Source: Albifimbria verrucaria (lineage: Eukaryota; Ascomycota; Sordariomycetes; Hypocreales; Stachybotryaceae). Taken from it: a stretch of DNA of 64,000 nt. Shown in pieces: positions 1-9,607 of this stretch. The DNA lies in assembly GCA_020081605.1 (NCBI GenBank), contig JAHREC010000019.1, positions 434,001-498,000 of the forward strand, given 5' to 3'. The first letter of the stretch is position 1. Each line of letters opens with the position of its first letter. A program made the translations under genes and the position numbers. A model generated the notes under the pieces. That model was not told where the DNA came from. It saw only the letters and a list, made by a program, of their open reading frames with translations, and made no database searches.

Positions 1-821
1 ACAAAGAGGGTTGGGGGAGGGTTGGAGGAAGGCGGATCGTCTATAATAGTGGGAATGTTTCCGTCGCTGCAAGTGGCAACAGAACCATCATGGCAAACAA
101 GCTGAACTGAAAGCACCAACTGGACAAACAGTAATATATGAAATACAGATCTCGCCATTGAAATGACTTGGAAGGGAAAATAATTATGAATGAAAGCTGA
201 TGTTACTGCAGCTGAATGAGTCTGTTGAATGTTGAAGAATGATAATGCATTGATTTGGAAAGCAGGCCAGGCCTTTTCAAGGTCGGATGTTACGACTCGT
301 AACTACTAATAAGTAGCCATATCGTTCTATGGCAGGTCTAAGCCTCGGAATGAGGCTGAGTTCAGTCAGCGGTGGCCTTATAGTTTCCCATCAGTTAGGA
401 CTAGATCACTTTCGATTGCTTCATGCGACAGTTGGAAGGCTAAAACATCTGTGCCAGCACATATTTGCAAAACAGACATCCACTGAATGCCCTTGTTGCT
501 TATGTTAAGATTTAGCTGGACAATCAGCTGCAAGTGCTTCTCCGAGGCTCCAATGTACATGTGACGCTTTTAAAGTTAAAAAAACGTACGCCATCTCATC
601 TTTATCAGAAACAAGCATCCATCTAGATCAGTTAGTTTCAGAGCTACCTTCAGCCTGGCGCCAAAATACAGGCTAGTTTGGCGGAGTCAGTTCAGCTGCA
701 TTGCCCAGCTGAAGAAAGGTTAAGGCATATGAATGGAGGTTGGACCTCCCTACATTTCAGACCTGGAAACGATTGCCTCCGAAATTTCTACTGATCGTAT
801 CTTTTCCAATCTCAGGTCATT
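1..821. other. No gene recognised upstream of the SUR7-like gene
   Basis: No reading frame in this stretch shows a recognisable domain, signal peptide or convincing exon structure. The longest frame is a 60-codon minus-strand ORF at 378-560 with no family resemblance. It probably holds the promoter of the plus-strand gene starting at 822. Confidence 0.5.
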
Positions 822-1850
822 ATGGCTGCTCCGAACAGAACTGCTTCTTTCGCTATGAGTAGGAGGTCACGCGTGATTGCCGCCTTGACCGCAAATGGAA
901 TATCCTTTTTGTGCCTCATGCTTGTACTTCTGTCTGGTACTGGACAGTCACAAGGAGGACCTGGCTGGCTAAGCTTTGCTGTGGTGAGTACATGCCACAA
1001 TCATGAATGTGAACATCGAAGCTGAAATACTAAATATACGCACAGATCGACTGCTCAGATGTCGAAACCAGAGTCGGAAACGAATCATTCCGGGGCCTCC
1101 CTGATGCGAACGACTTCTCTAGGCATAAGGACTTTTATGCACTCTACCTCTGGACCTACTGCAGTGGCTATGTTTCCAAGCAAGGCGTTGACTACGAGAT
1201 TGATTTTTGTGCTTCACCCGGCACTAAATCTCTTTATAACCTGTACCGGTACTGGTCTTTATGGGGTGCACAGGTACACAAAGACGGGACAAGGTTCTTC
1301 TGGCTAGAGCATGGCCCTAATGGCCTTTACATGGCATATATTCTTGCGATTATGCTTGCGGCTGGAGTATTTCTCACAGGACGGCGAAGCCTGTCCTCAA
1401 ATCATGTCAGCACAATGACCACTTTTTTATCTGCTGTAAGTGCCAAGAATGCCAAGCTAATGGTTGTTGATATATCCCTATCTGACCAAATTTATTGATT
1501 AGCTGTCATTTGCTGCAACTTTGACAACGGCCGCGGCTGCGCAATTCACCTTTGGCCAGCTTATTCACCAAACAAGTAACCCTGAAATAAACGCAAGATC
1601 CCATAGGCTTGGGCATGCGGTGTACAACTTAAATTGGTTAAGTGTAGTTACTGCTTTGATATCATTCTATCTCTGGTTACAGCTTAGCGCCAGCAATAGC
1701 ATTCGTCGCGCTCCAACACTTGATACACGCGGTCTAGTTAAGGGATTCGACGTTGGCGGTACAACAGGGGCAGAAAGTCCGGTTCTAGACTCCGCTGCAA
1801 TGGCGAAGCCGTTGAGACGAAAGACTTTACTATCGAATGTAGATCTCTAG
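822..1850 (+). CDS. SUR7/PalI-family four-TM membrane protein
   Basis: Three exons, 822-983, 1046-1435 and 1503-1850, joined by introns with GTGAGT/CAG and GTAAGT/TAG ends, encode about 299 residues. Seen: a basic N-terminus, a hydrophobic segment at about residues 18-38, and a long extracellular loop containing LYLWTYCSG followed by a second cysteine (IDFCASPG), the claudin-like W-x-x-C pattern of SUR7 proteins. Three further hydrophobic segments start near GLYMAYILAIMLAAGV, and a polar cytosolic tail follows. Known for the family: plasma-membrane proteins of eisosomes or of pH and cell-wall signalling. The phase is preserved across both introns, so this gene has no frame break. Which SUR7 subgroup it belongs to cannot be decided from sequence alone. 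Confidence 0.8.
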
Positions 1851-2182
1851 ATAGCTAACTGTCGGGTGTTGTCATATTCCATATTCGAATTTCAGCTGTT
1901 CCGATGAGAACAAATTCTTGCATATGTGATAATCCTCGGGCAAGAACCATCAGCACAATGTATCTGAAGTGGCTCAATGTACCCTGCTCCACCATGATTA
2001 TTTCTCCTCACGGAGATCGACAAACAGACGGTTGGAAACGGGCCTATATCATATCGAATAGCTAATTGTTACCGTAGCGGACTCAGCGCTAGGGAATCTG
2101 TGGTCCCATAGGGGTTCGGACATGGGAAAATTGAGAGTTCAAGTCCACTTAATATACCAAGTAATTCCTGTATCAAGAAATA
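1851..2182. other. Intergenic DNA left of the MITE
   Basis: No coding sequence recognised. A tRNA-like B-box string (GTTCAAGTCC, about 2141-2150) is present, but no cloverleaf could be folded around it. Confidence 0.4.
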
Positions 2183-2438
2183 TCCCCTTGAGGCCGGTAA
2201 GCTGCAGACCAAGTAGAAGCCCCACAACGTCTTAGTCATGCGTTAGTACATGAAGCAACTCGTTGAATCTCTGATTCATACAATTATCGTGATGTAACTA
2301 CATGTAGCGAGGGGCAATGCCAGTACATCTATTATCGGCTAATTTACTAGGCCTTCTATGTATCTAGTTTTTATCCGGTTCCAATTGGTCAATTTACTGG
2401 TTTGCTACTTAGTCTGCAGCTTACCGGCCTCAAGGGGA
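2183..2438. mobile_element. 256-bp MITE with 34-bp terminal inverted repeats and TA target site
   Basis: The left end at 2183-2216 (starts TCCCCTTGAGGCCGGTAAGC) and the right end at 2405-2438 are reverse complements over 34 bases with one mismatch, at 2210. Both ends are flanked directly by the dinucleotide TA (2181-2182 and 2439-2440), as expected for the target-site duplication of Tc1/mariner-type elements. The 188-base interior has no ORF, so the element is non-autonomous. The near-identical ends suggest recent activity. No second copy was noticed in this window. Confidence 0.85.
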
Positions 2439-2440
2439 TA

Positions 2441-2935
2441 GGCCTTGAGGGTTGGTGCGACCCAGGATGAGTCTACAGAGGAGCAAGAATGACGATAGGA
2501 TTGATGCTATGATACCAATATTAGCAATAATAGCTTCTAGGAACAGTGCCATTGTTGCAACTTGATGCTAATACATTAAGAAATTGGAATGGGTCCCTGA
2601 ATTAACAACTGGAAGCTAGGCATGGTCAACGAACCCGTTACATATACTACTACTGCGATATGTCACAGAATCATCGGGCGTTGATTAGTTCTTACTCATC
2701 GGATAATGCACCCCTTCAGATGGCAACCTCAACGATTGGAAGTATCATGGCCTCGCCGTTTGATTGTGAAAAGAAGGACAATTGGCTTTCTCCTGGAAAT
2801 ATTATACAGGAGCTTCACTGATATTCAGAACCCAAGTATCATCATTAATTTGGCTACGTGTTTCGAAGTCCCAAACCTATCATGTCTCCATATCCAGTTA
2901 ATACACGAAATAAGATAATATATGAAATAGAATAT
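2441..2935. other. Intergenic DNA right of the MITE
   Basis: No supported gene. A 70-codon ORF at 2706-2918 has no recognisable features. The segment runs into the 3' end of the minus-strand ferredoxin-like gene. Confidence 0.4.
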
Positions 2936-3400
2936 TCATTCAGTTCCACCTAACTGGCTTGGATCCAAAAGAAGATCATCCTCGACGCGAATAATGATTT
3001 CAAGATCGCTCAGCGGGTAAGCGACGTCTGTTAGGATATAACCAATTTCAATATATTCATCGTCCAGGAATGATTGGGCACTCTGGTCCACTTTCCCAGA
3101 AATTAGCTTCGCGGCCGAGGTGCTGCTGGCCCCTGCACGGTCCGAATATGGCCACTCGTAGCCGAGTTCCTCAGCTCTATCAAGTAGATACTCGTCGTCC
3201 GGACAATCAAATGTATGCTTTTGATCAGGAAATTCTTTTTCAGACCAGGTAATCTTATAGACTGCCGCTGCGACAAGCTTCAAGCAAAATCAAGAGTCAG
3301 TATATGAGAAATGGAAAAGAAGCTCAGAGAGAAAATCATAAGCATGACGTACCTTGGAGCTCAAGAGGGCGAGGAATAGAGCTGCAGTCTTGATAAACAT
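2936..3400 (-). CDS. Secreted plant-type ferredoxin homologue lacking all four cluster cysteines
   Basis: Two exons, 3400-3353 and 3277-2936, with an intron starting GTACGT and ending AAG, encode 129 residues. Exon 1 plus the first codons of exon 2 form a signal peptide ([16 protein letters not shown] then LVAAA). The rest aligns end to end with plant and cyanobacterial [2Fe-2S] ferredoxins, including [34 protein letters not shown] and [10 protein letters not shown]. The spacing of the cluster ligands (C-x4-C-x2-C-x29-C) is kept exactly, but the ligands are D62, S67, S70 and D100. The only cysteine left is C41. It therefore cannot hold a normal 2Fe-2S cluster. A TATAAATA box lies about 100 bases upstream of the start, which supports the start and expression. 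Function is unknown. Fungi normally carry only adrenodoxin-type ferredoxin, so the gene may be acquired. Confidence 0.8.
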
Positions 3401-3500
3401 AATGCCTATAGGATTGGTTACTTGGATGGTTTTATTGTAATGAAGCATGTAGTTGCAAAGAGTAATGGCTTCAAAAACTAAAGTGGGAGGCTAAATATCT

Positions 3501-3508
3501 TATTTATA
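3501..3508 (-). promoter_or_regulatory. TATA box of the ferredoxin-like gene
   Basis: On the minus strand this reads TATAAATA, 101-108 bases before the ATG at 3400, a usual distance for fungal secreted-protein genes. Confidence 0.45.
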
Positions 3509-5463
3509 CTGAGATGGTGTATTTAGTGAGTGAACCACTTGTACTTGGCAGTATTCTTATTCGTCTCTTGTGGATCTATGACGTTTTAATATCTTAGATC
3601 TAGTACCCATATACGTAAGATTCTCTGGACTTGTTTCGGTTATCTAAGACTGTCTCAAACTCATATAATTGCGATGCCATTTGGTCCTTGCCGATCTTGT
3701 ATACGGCTTAGGATTTGGAAGTCTTTTCTTTTTAGATGCTTGCTTCTGCAAAGTATAATAAACGAACGTGGAATTTTTGAACTATGTGTAAGTTTTAATC
3801 TAGGAAAAGCGTCTCATTATAATAAAGAAAGTGGTCGGATAAGGCTGCCTACAATCATGTGTAACTCTTACCACTTCTTCGTTACGTTGCAGCGACGCAT
3901 CGGATACCGCTCCTGTCTAGAACATGCGACTTAAAATAGGGTAAGTAAGCCACAAGAACCGTATTTACGTCATTAACAATGATCTAAATGCAAATTAGTG
4001 ACATGAGCACAATCGGCAAGACAAGTGCTGAGTTGTTAGACTTGCAGACGTTAGAGGGATAAACTAATAGGGAGGGACTCTGATTTAATACTCCAAGCTC
4101 ATATTGCTATTACACTCAACTCACATCTGTTTGATTAATGACAAATGCCGTCGCTTCGACGACATCTTTGTCTATGAAAACATATCCGACTCAGACGCCC
4201 AACCTTTTCGCTCCCGGTGCGAGCACAAAGCTTACATTAGAGACAACAGACAGCGTCTCGATAATATATGGAAGCTCTATGAATTGAAAAAGAGAGTCAA
4301 TAAGCACCTCTCCCATCAAAGATACGTGCGTCATTGTTGTCCTGCTTGCAAGGAATTGCAAGTCTAGGCAGAGCGTGGGAACAGCCTATATAAAGCCTAG
4401 CCCTGGACAATGAACAAACGCATCTTGTTCGAAACATTGGCTGAAGAAGCTACCAATCGTGCATGTTTCTTGGGTTGAAGGCTTCGCTATGACTTCACGG
4501 CTAGCTCGATCTATTTTCTAGCTATATAATGCAATGCAGTTTTCCAATCATGCCCACAATTCCGGTATTATTGGATAGGGAATAGTTGGTTGTCGTTAAA
4601 AGCCTCTGTTCCTGCAAAAGTAAAGTACACTTATGTATTCAATGTCACTATTGAGCGACCCAATCCAGTTGCTGATATGGATTCAGTCCCGGCTTTGTGT
4701 TTTGTTAACAGACCTCAACGTTGCTAAGACAAAGATCAAAGATCAACGAGTTTGAGGGAATAGCCGGAATCTGATTTTAAGAGCAATGTCAAGCATTGTA
4801 ACCCGGGATTGACGATATGTGGAAGCGGGGACAGAAATAGCTGGCCACCCAGATGGGCAGGCTTTGGTGATTCTGGCTCAGGCGTCGCCGAATTAGTCAA
4901 ACATGGAGCGTTGTGGCATCACACGAGCCTTAGATATGGGCTAAGACGCTACTGAAGGGAGGCTGATTGTAAATGTACAAAGCCAAAAGGGAAAAGGCGG
5001 TGGTCTTTGTATGTGTAGCTTATCATGAGTAGTAACAGAAGACAGTTGGTCTGACGAAATACGCGCATTGGCGGGCATCAAAACAGTTCACAGCTGTTAA
5101 ACCGGAGAATGTAGGGACAAAAGAGTCAAGGGTCATCTCGCGGCTCCCTCGATGTTATCAACAGTCACCTTAAACAATTCTCATGCAACCCTGGCGCAGA
5201 CTAGATCCTCAAAGGGGACACCGATCTACAGGGACACGGATAATTCAGTCATTTAGCTCAACAATTTATATAGGGAAGATTGGGACCTACGTAAAGATAG
5301 TTAAAGGCAACTTGGGGCAGAAGGAGGCAGGTAAAGTAGGCAGGCAGACAGTGGAATGTATTCAACTATCCAATTGGTCTTGTCCTTCCTCTGGCGGCCC
5401 GGCCACAATTTGTTTAGGTCCTTCGGATCTTCTCGGGTTGCTTTTAGAAGTCTTGGCGGCGTT
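3509..5463. other. Long AT-rich intergenic region, no supported gene
   Basis: An 87-codon ORF at 4104-4367 is cysteine- and lysine-rich near its end but matches nothing I know. A strong TATATAAAG sits at 4387-4395, and an ATG at 4410 opens a 22-codon frame. This could be a promoter and 5' exon of an unrecognised plus-strand transcript. I do not call a gene. Confidence 0.35.
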
Positions 5464-5766
5464 CTACACCCTAGCCCTGGCGTTTGAGAAAAACTTAGAA
5501 CAGTCTTTAAGCGACTTAAAATCTAGATGTTCATCGGTAGATGGGACTCTGAGCACGAAGTCTTTAATGTTCAACAGATTAAGCTTACCTCCGTTCTTCA
5601 CTAAATCCTCACAAACCTCGGAGATCTGCTCCAAATAATCTATAAGATCTTTTGGGCTTTCATCTTCCTGGCGACGAGTTAGAGTAGTCCCAGCTTTGCC
5701 GCCCACAACAGACGCGGCAGCAACGGCAGCGGCGCCGAAAACAATAGTGGTAAATGTGAGCTTCAT
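5464..5766 (-). CDS. Small secreted protein, 100 residues
   Basis: A single exon encodes 100 residues. Seen: an N-terminal signal peptide (MKLTFTTIVFGAAAVAAAS), then a short segment ending in a dibasic site (TLTRR) that could be a Kex2-type processing point, then an acidic, leucine-rich mature part with two cysteines (EVCEDL and LKDCSK) that could form one disulphide. No family recognised. Size, signal peptide and isolation in an AT-rich stretch fit an effector-like or pro-peptide-bearing secreted protein, but this is inference. A minisatellite lies about 130 bases upstream of its start. Confidence 0.6.
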   Translation of the reverse strand: MKLTFTTIVFGAAAVAAASVVGGKAGTTLTRRQEDESPKDLIDYLEQISEVCEDLVKNGGKLNLLNIKDFVLRVPSTDEHLDFKSLKDCSKFFSNARARV

Positions 5767-5900
5767 AATGAAAAATCAAAAGCCAAGTAGTTTGTTTTCT
5801 CCAACTTATGAATGACAAGCTTACTGGCTTCTGAAATGGGTTCTGAGTGTGGGCGATAATGCTTCTTCGTCGCCAGACGAGCTCTTGTTATAATAAATTA

Positions 5901-6146
5901 TGACCCTTTTTGAGAAAATACGAATCATGATTCTATGTAGTGCATTCATAATGTGGCAATATGGATCATGATCACGTATGATAGATCCGCCCTGAGACAG
6001 TATGAGGTACGCTCACATATAGCAGATCCGTTATAAGACAACATCATCATTGACAGGGCATAGTAGATCCATTTTAAAACAATGCAATCCATTATCACAA
6101 ACAGTAGACCCGTCAGAAAACAATACGAGCAATCAAGAGGCACTGT
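5901..6146. repeat. Degenerate 41-bp tandem repeat (minisatellite), six copies
   Basis: Units begin at 5901, 5942, 5983, 6024, 6065 and 6106, exactly 41 bases apart; a weak seventh may begin at 6147. Copies 3-6 share AGAYCC at the start, an AGACA/AAACA block near position 13 and usually AGT at the end. Copies 1-2 are more diverged. Because 41 is not a multiple of three, the array is unlikely to be coding, although a 65-codon ORF crosses it by chance. Confidence 0.75.
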
Positions 6147-6159
6147 AGACGGCCCTCGG

Positions 6160-6554
6160 AGGCAGGACCAAATAGCTCCCTATCACGCCCTATTCTAAGA
6201 GCGCACTGTCACCCTGTGATTTTAGGTCATTACGGAGGGAGGTATGTGACCTACGAGTGATGATGTAACAAGAAAGTCATCAATAGACATTTTGTGTTTC
6301 AAATGGACCCATGGATTGTAGACATATTCACAACCGAAACATGCCCGCATAAGCAGAGAGCTGTCACGACTCCTGAGTAACATGCCTATCTTAACCAGTC
6401 GCACAACTGTCGGACTGTAATTGGTCGGAAGGACGACGGCAAATAGTGGCCGAGGAGGTTTTCCTTCAACTACCTGATACTGCATCCCACTGGCCACACT
6501 CTTCATATCAACCAACTTTGAGATGGAATGTCAAAACGGAAGCAAGAGAATGAA
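6160..6554. other. Spacer between minisatellite and rhodanese gene
   Basis: A 97-codon minus-strand ORF at 6222-6515 has no recognisable domain and no signal peptide. I do not support it as a gene. Confidence 0.35.
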
Positions 6555-7284
6555 TCAGAGATCATGCTTTGTCTGCAAACTGCGCACAGATTCCCATTTG
6601 GCAGCATCGTAGTTGTCCATCCATTCCGTATATTTGGGACCTGCCTTTATCCAGCCCTTGATGCCGTCCTGCAGAACCAAGCTCCACATATCTAAACCTT
6701 CTCGTGTGGCGATGTAGTCCCTGAATAAGCGAGCCGCTCGAGGCCCTCGTCCCTTGGAGGATCCTATCGTCTTTCAGCCTCGAATATTCCCATTTGTCCC
6801 AAATTTCGGTTGGTCCATCAACTTACCGCAATACCAAATAATGGTACGCACATTGGCTGCCTTGCAGATGGCGTACAGAGTTGGGACAGCCGGCTCCAGG
6901 TTATGTGATGGTAGATTCAGCGAGCCACGGATCGTTCCACCCTGTACAGAGGCTTATCAGTGTCCGCTTTGCTTGAGTTCAAGGCAAAAGCCAAGCTATG
7001 GTGAAATCACACCCTGGCATGGCAAAGGGCATTCCTACTTACCTCATGGTCAACTCCCGTACATCAACCAAAAGGAATCTTTCGGCCGGCGTGCTGCCGA
7101 GCTTTGCCAGCACTTGTTCACGTGTGATTACTTCTGGGCATGTCGTGTTCGGGCCGTGCAACAGTCCCATATTTTGTCGTGCAAAGGTTCTTGTATCCTT
7201 TGCCAGAAGTCTTGCGGTAGGACTCCTGAAACCGGCAGGAAAGGCCAAAAGGCGCCTGGGAAGATGTCCTGCGGCTGGAAACAT
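6555..7284 (-). CDS. Rhodanese-domain protein with CX5R loop (arsenate-reductase-like)
   Basis: Minus-strand gene with exons of about 7284-7043, 6941 down to a GTAAGT donor following WYCG, and a last exon ending at 6555. Seen: an arginine-rich N-terminus that could target mitochondria (MFPAAGHLPRRLLAFPAGF), then CPEVITREQVLAKL, FLLVDVR, GGTIRGSLNLP, and the active loop IIWYCGSSKGRGPR, where the catalytic cysteine and arginine are in CX5R spacing as in Cdc25/Acr2 proteins. The C-terminus reads DGIKGWIKAGPKYTEWMDNYD. The frame breaks by one base at about 7054, where VDHE should precede GGTIRG; this is probably a lost base in a short run. It is divergent from arsH with about 420 bases between the starts. 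Known: Acr2-type rhodaneses reduce arsenate to arsenite. The arsenate role here is inferred from the neighbours. Confidence 0.7.
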
Positions 7285-7705
7285 TGCGAGCGATGCGGAT
7301 CTAATTAGGCCTGTGTACACCAAACGGCGTAATAAGACCGGCGAGAGCGCCACCCAATCATGCTCCAATCCGGATATAGGGATAAATGACAAAGGGGATT
7401 TTGTTTATGCGGTTAGGCGAATGTGTAGGTAGAGCTAGCCTAGGCTCTACCGGTCAATAAGCACTCACACCCTTGTTAGAACTAATCATTACGCTTTGCA
7501 AGTGTGCGATGGGCATCTCGTTGCTTGGAACTGCTTGGAGAAGAACAATCGGCCTAAGTGCTTCCAAGTGTCGAAATTTAATATTTCTTACTGCCACCAC
7601 AGCCATGTCTTCGGTACCTTCAGCAAAACTCGGTCACACTCCTCCAAAAGGCCTTGGTCTCGGCCCTCCAATTCCAACGGTGTTAACAGACACGATGTTC
7701 CATCT

Positions 7706-8578
7706 ATGTCAATTAGCGAGGAGCAGGACGATCCTACTGTCAGGACCAAGTACAGGCCTTTTCTCACTCACCACCAAAAGACTATGGACGATTGGGTCTC
7801 GGACCTGGAGCTAGACACCGTGACCGCCATGGCTCGGGAAGACTTGGAGAAGACGGGCTCGCGGCTTAAGGTTCTAGTACTATATGGGAGCTTGCGAAAA
7901 CGGTTAGTATAGTGAATTCCATGCATGTCCTAACCACCCCGAAACGCGTAGACTGAGACAAATAGCAGATCATATTCGAAATTGGCAGCTTTTGAGGCCG
8001 CCCGCATCCTCCACCGGCTTGGATGTGACGTACGCGTGTACAATCCTTCACTGCTTCCAATTCGAGACTCGGTGGATGCGGATCATCCGGCTGTCCAGGA
8101 GCTCCGACAGCTATCCATGTGGAGCGATGCACACGTCTGGTGCTCGCCGGAGCAGCACGGCAACTTGACGGCTGTGTTCAAGAACCAGATCGACTGGATT
8201 CCACTCTCAACAGGTTCGGTACGGCCGACCCAGGGGCGGACATTGGCCATTGTTCAGGTCAATGGCGGCAGTCAGTCATTTAATACAGTCAACAGCCTCC
8301 GCGTCCTTGGTCGATGGATGAGGATGTTCACCATCCCGAATCAATCAAGCATCCCCATGGCCTACAAGCAGTTTGAGGACGAAGGAGGTGATGGGAGTGG
8401 CAAGGCTCGCTTGCTGCCGAGCGGGAACCGCGACCGACTTGTGGATTGCATGGAGGAGCTGGTCAAGTACACCATCATCATGCGTCAGCATTTCAGCTTA
8501 TTCTCAGACCGATACAGCGAGCGAAAGGAGAGCGCCAGCAAGGCGGTAGAAAGCTTTGCTACTAGTGCACTGAAGTAA
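7706..8578 (+). CDS. arsH: ArsH, NADPH-dependent FMN reductase for organoarsenicals
   Basis: Exons 7706-7902 and 7969-8578 (donor GTTAGT, acceptor GCAG) give 268 residues. Seen: EEQDDPTVRTKYRPFL, the flavodoxin-like phosphate loop VLYGSLRKRSYSKLAAFEA split by the intron, then WCSPEQHGNLTAVFKNQIDW, LSTGSVRPTQGRTLAI, QVNGGSQSFN, and LGRWMRMFTIPNQSS. These are the signature blocks of ArsH. Known: ArsH is an FMN/NADPH enzyme that oxidises trivalent methylarsenicals and confers resistance. The start at 7706 is the first in-frame ATG. An ATG at 7605 lies in another frame, so the true N-terminus could be longer. No break is needed in the conserved part. Confidence 0.9.
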
Positions 8579-9607
8579 GGTTACCGCAGGAACTGGTGAG
8601 TGTGTGCAGGTAGGCTTGGCCCGCGTCCTGTCTCAGGCATTGGAACTCGCAGTTGGACTTGCTGCCTTTGTTTACCGATGGACATAGATAATAGATAGAT
8701 GATAATCGGACCAGTAGATCCGGGAGTAGAGCTAGATATTGTTGCTTATAATGAGCAGCGCCAACGACATCAAATTCGGACACTCAGGAGTGAATGTATC
8801 CAGATGTAGAGAGGTCTTACTCTGCAATGAGGAAACCGGAAGATGGTGAACGATCGCCTATGGCACCACCCGAGGTAGTCCTCTGATGGTAGTCGATGCA
8901 GGTGTTGTCAGGCCGGGCTTTCGACTGCCGCGGCCATGAACGCAAGTGCTCGACGAGATCCCAAAGGAGAGGGAATCTTTGTCGGCAATGATGGCTTGCA
9001 GCCAATCAGCGCACGACAGTGAGTCACCGGTTGCGGGTCTTCTCGCATACCAGGGGATGGTTTATGTAGGGACCGCTTACGGATTAGATGACCCCTTGCT
9101 CTCGCATATGCCGCCCCGGATGTGGCTGAACAGCCAAGACCCGGTCGGGGTCTGACTAGTAAATTTACCGTCGTACGCAGAGGAAGATGTATCATATCTA
9201 GCCTGGCCCGCCATGACGCCTTGTATTGCATACAGGAATTCAAGGGTGCCATACGGCGGCCACAGCGGGTATAGCGGCTGACTATAGCCGCTGCGCTCGC
9301 TGTGGCTGCTATTGCTGCTATGACCGCCGTTGCTGCTGTAGGCATGGGAAGTGAGGCTGTCAAAACAGCAACTAAACCGGTGAAAAGAACTCCCTTTAGT
9401 TATATGTAAACCTGATATCGGATGTCCAGCTACTTCAGCCACAATTTGGGAGGATGATAAGTTATACGAGAATGAGGGGCTATCTACTCTGTAAGCGGTC
9501 GCTTTATGTGTAGTAACTTATAGCTTGAACAGCTGCTCTTTGGAGCTCGCTTCTGCAGCAACACCTCCGTTCAGATGTGGCTGACGTCGCCTTAATCGGT
9601 CAGTGCT
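8579..9607. other. Region with an unresolved minus-strand ORF
   Basis: Minus-strand frames at 9077-9442 (121 codons) and 8908-9363 overlap. One carries a hydrophobic stretch (KGVLFTGLVAVLTA) and the other a Ser/His/Gly-rich, then Tyr/Pro-rich sequence. With the frame errors seen elsewhere they could be pieces of one secreted protein, but no family is recognised and no exon model is convincing. Confidence 0.25.

Noticed and set aside
2085..2165. tRNA-like segment with a B-box string (GTTCAAGTCC)
   Set aside because: No acceptor, D or anticodon stems could be paired around it, so it is probably chance or a tRNA-derived fragment.
7605..7700. Upstream ATG at 7605 as the ArsH start
   Set aside because: It is in a different frame from the conserved ArsH sequence and no intron of usable size joins the two.
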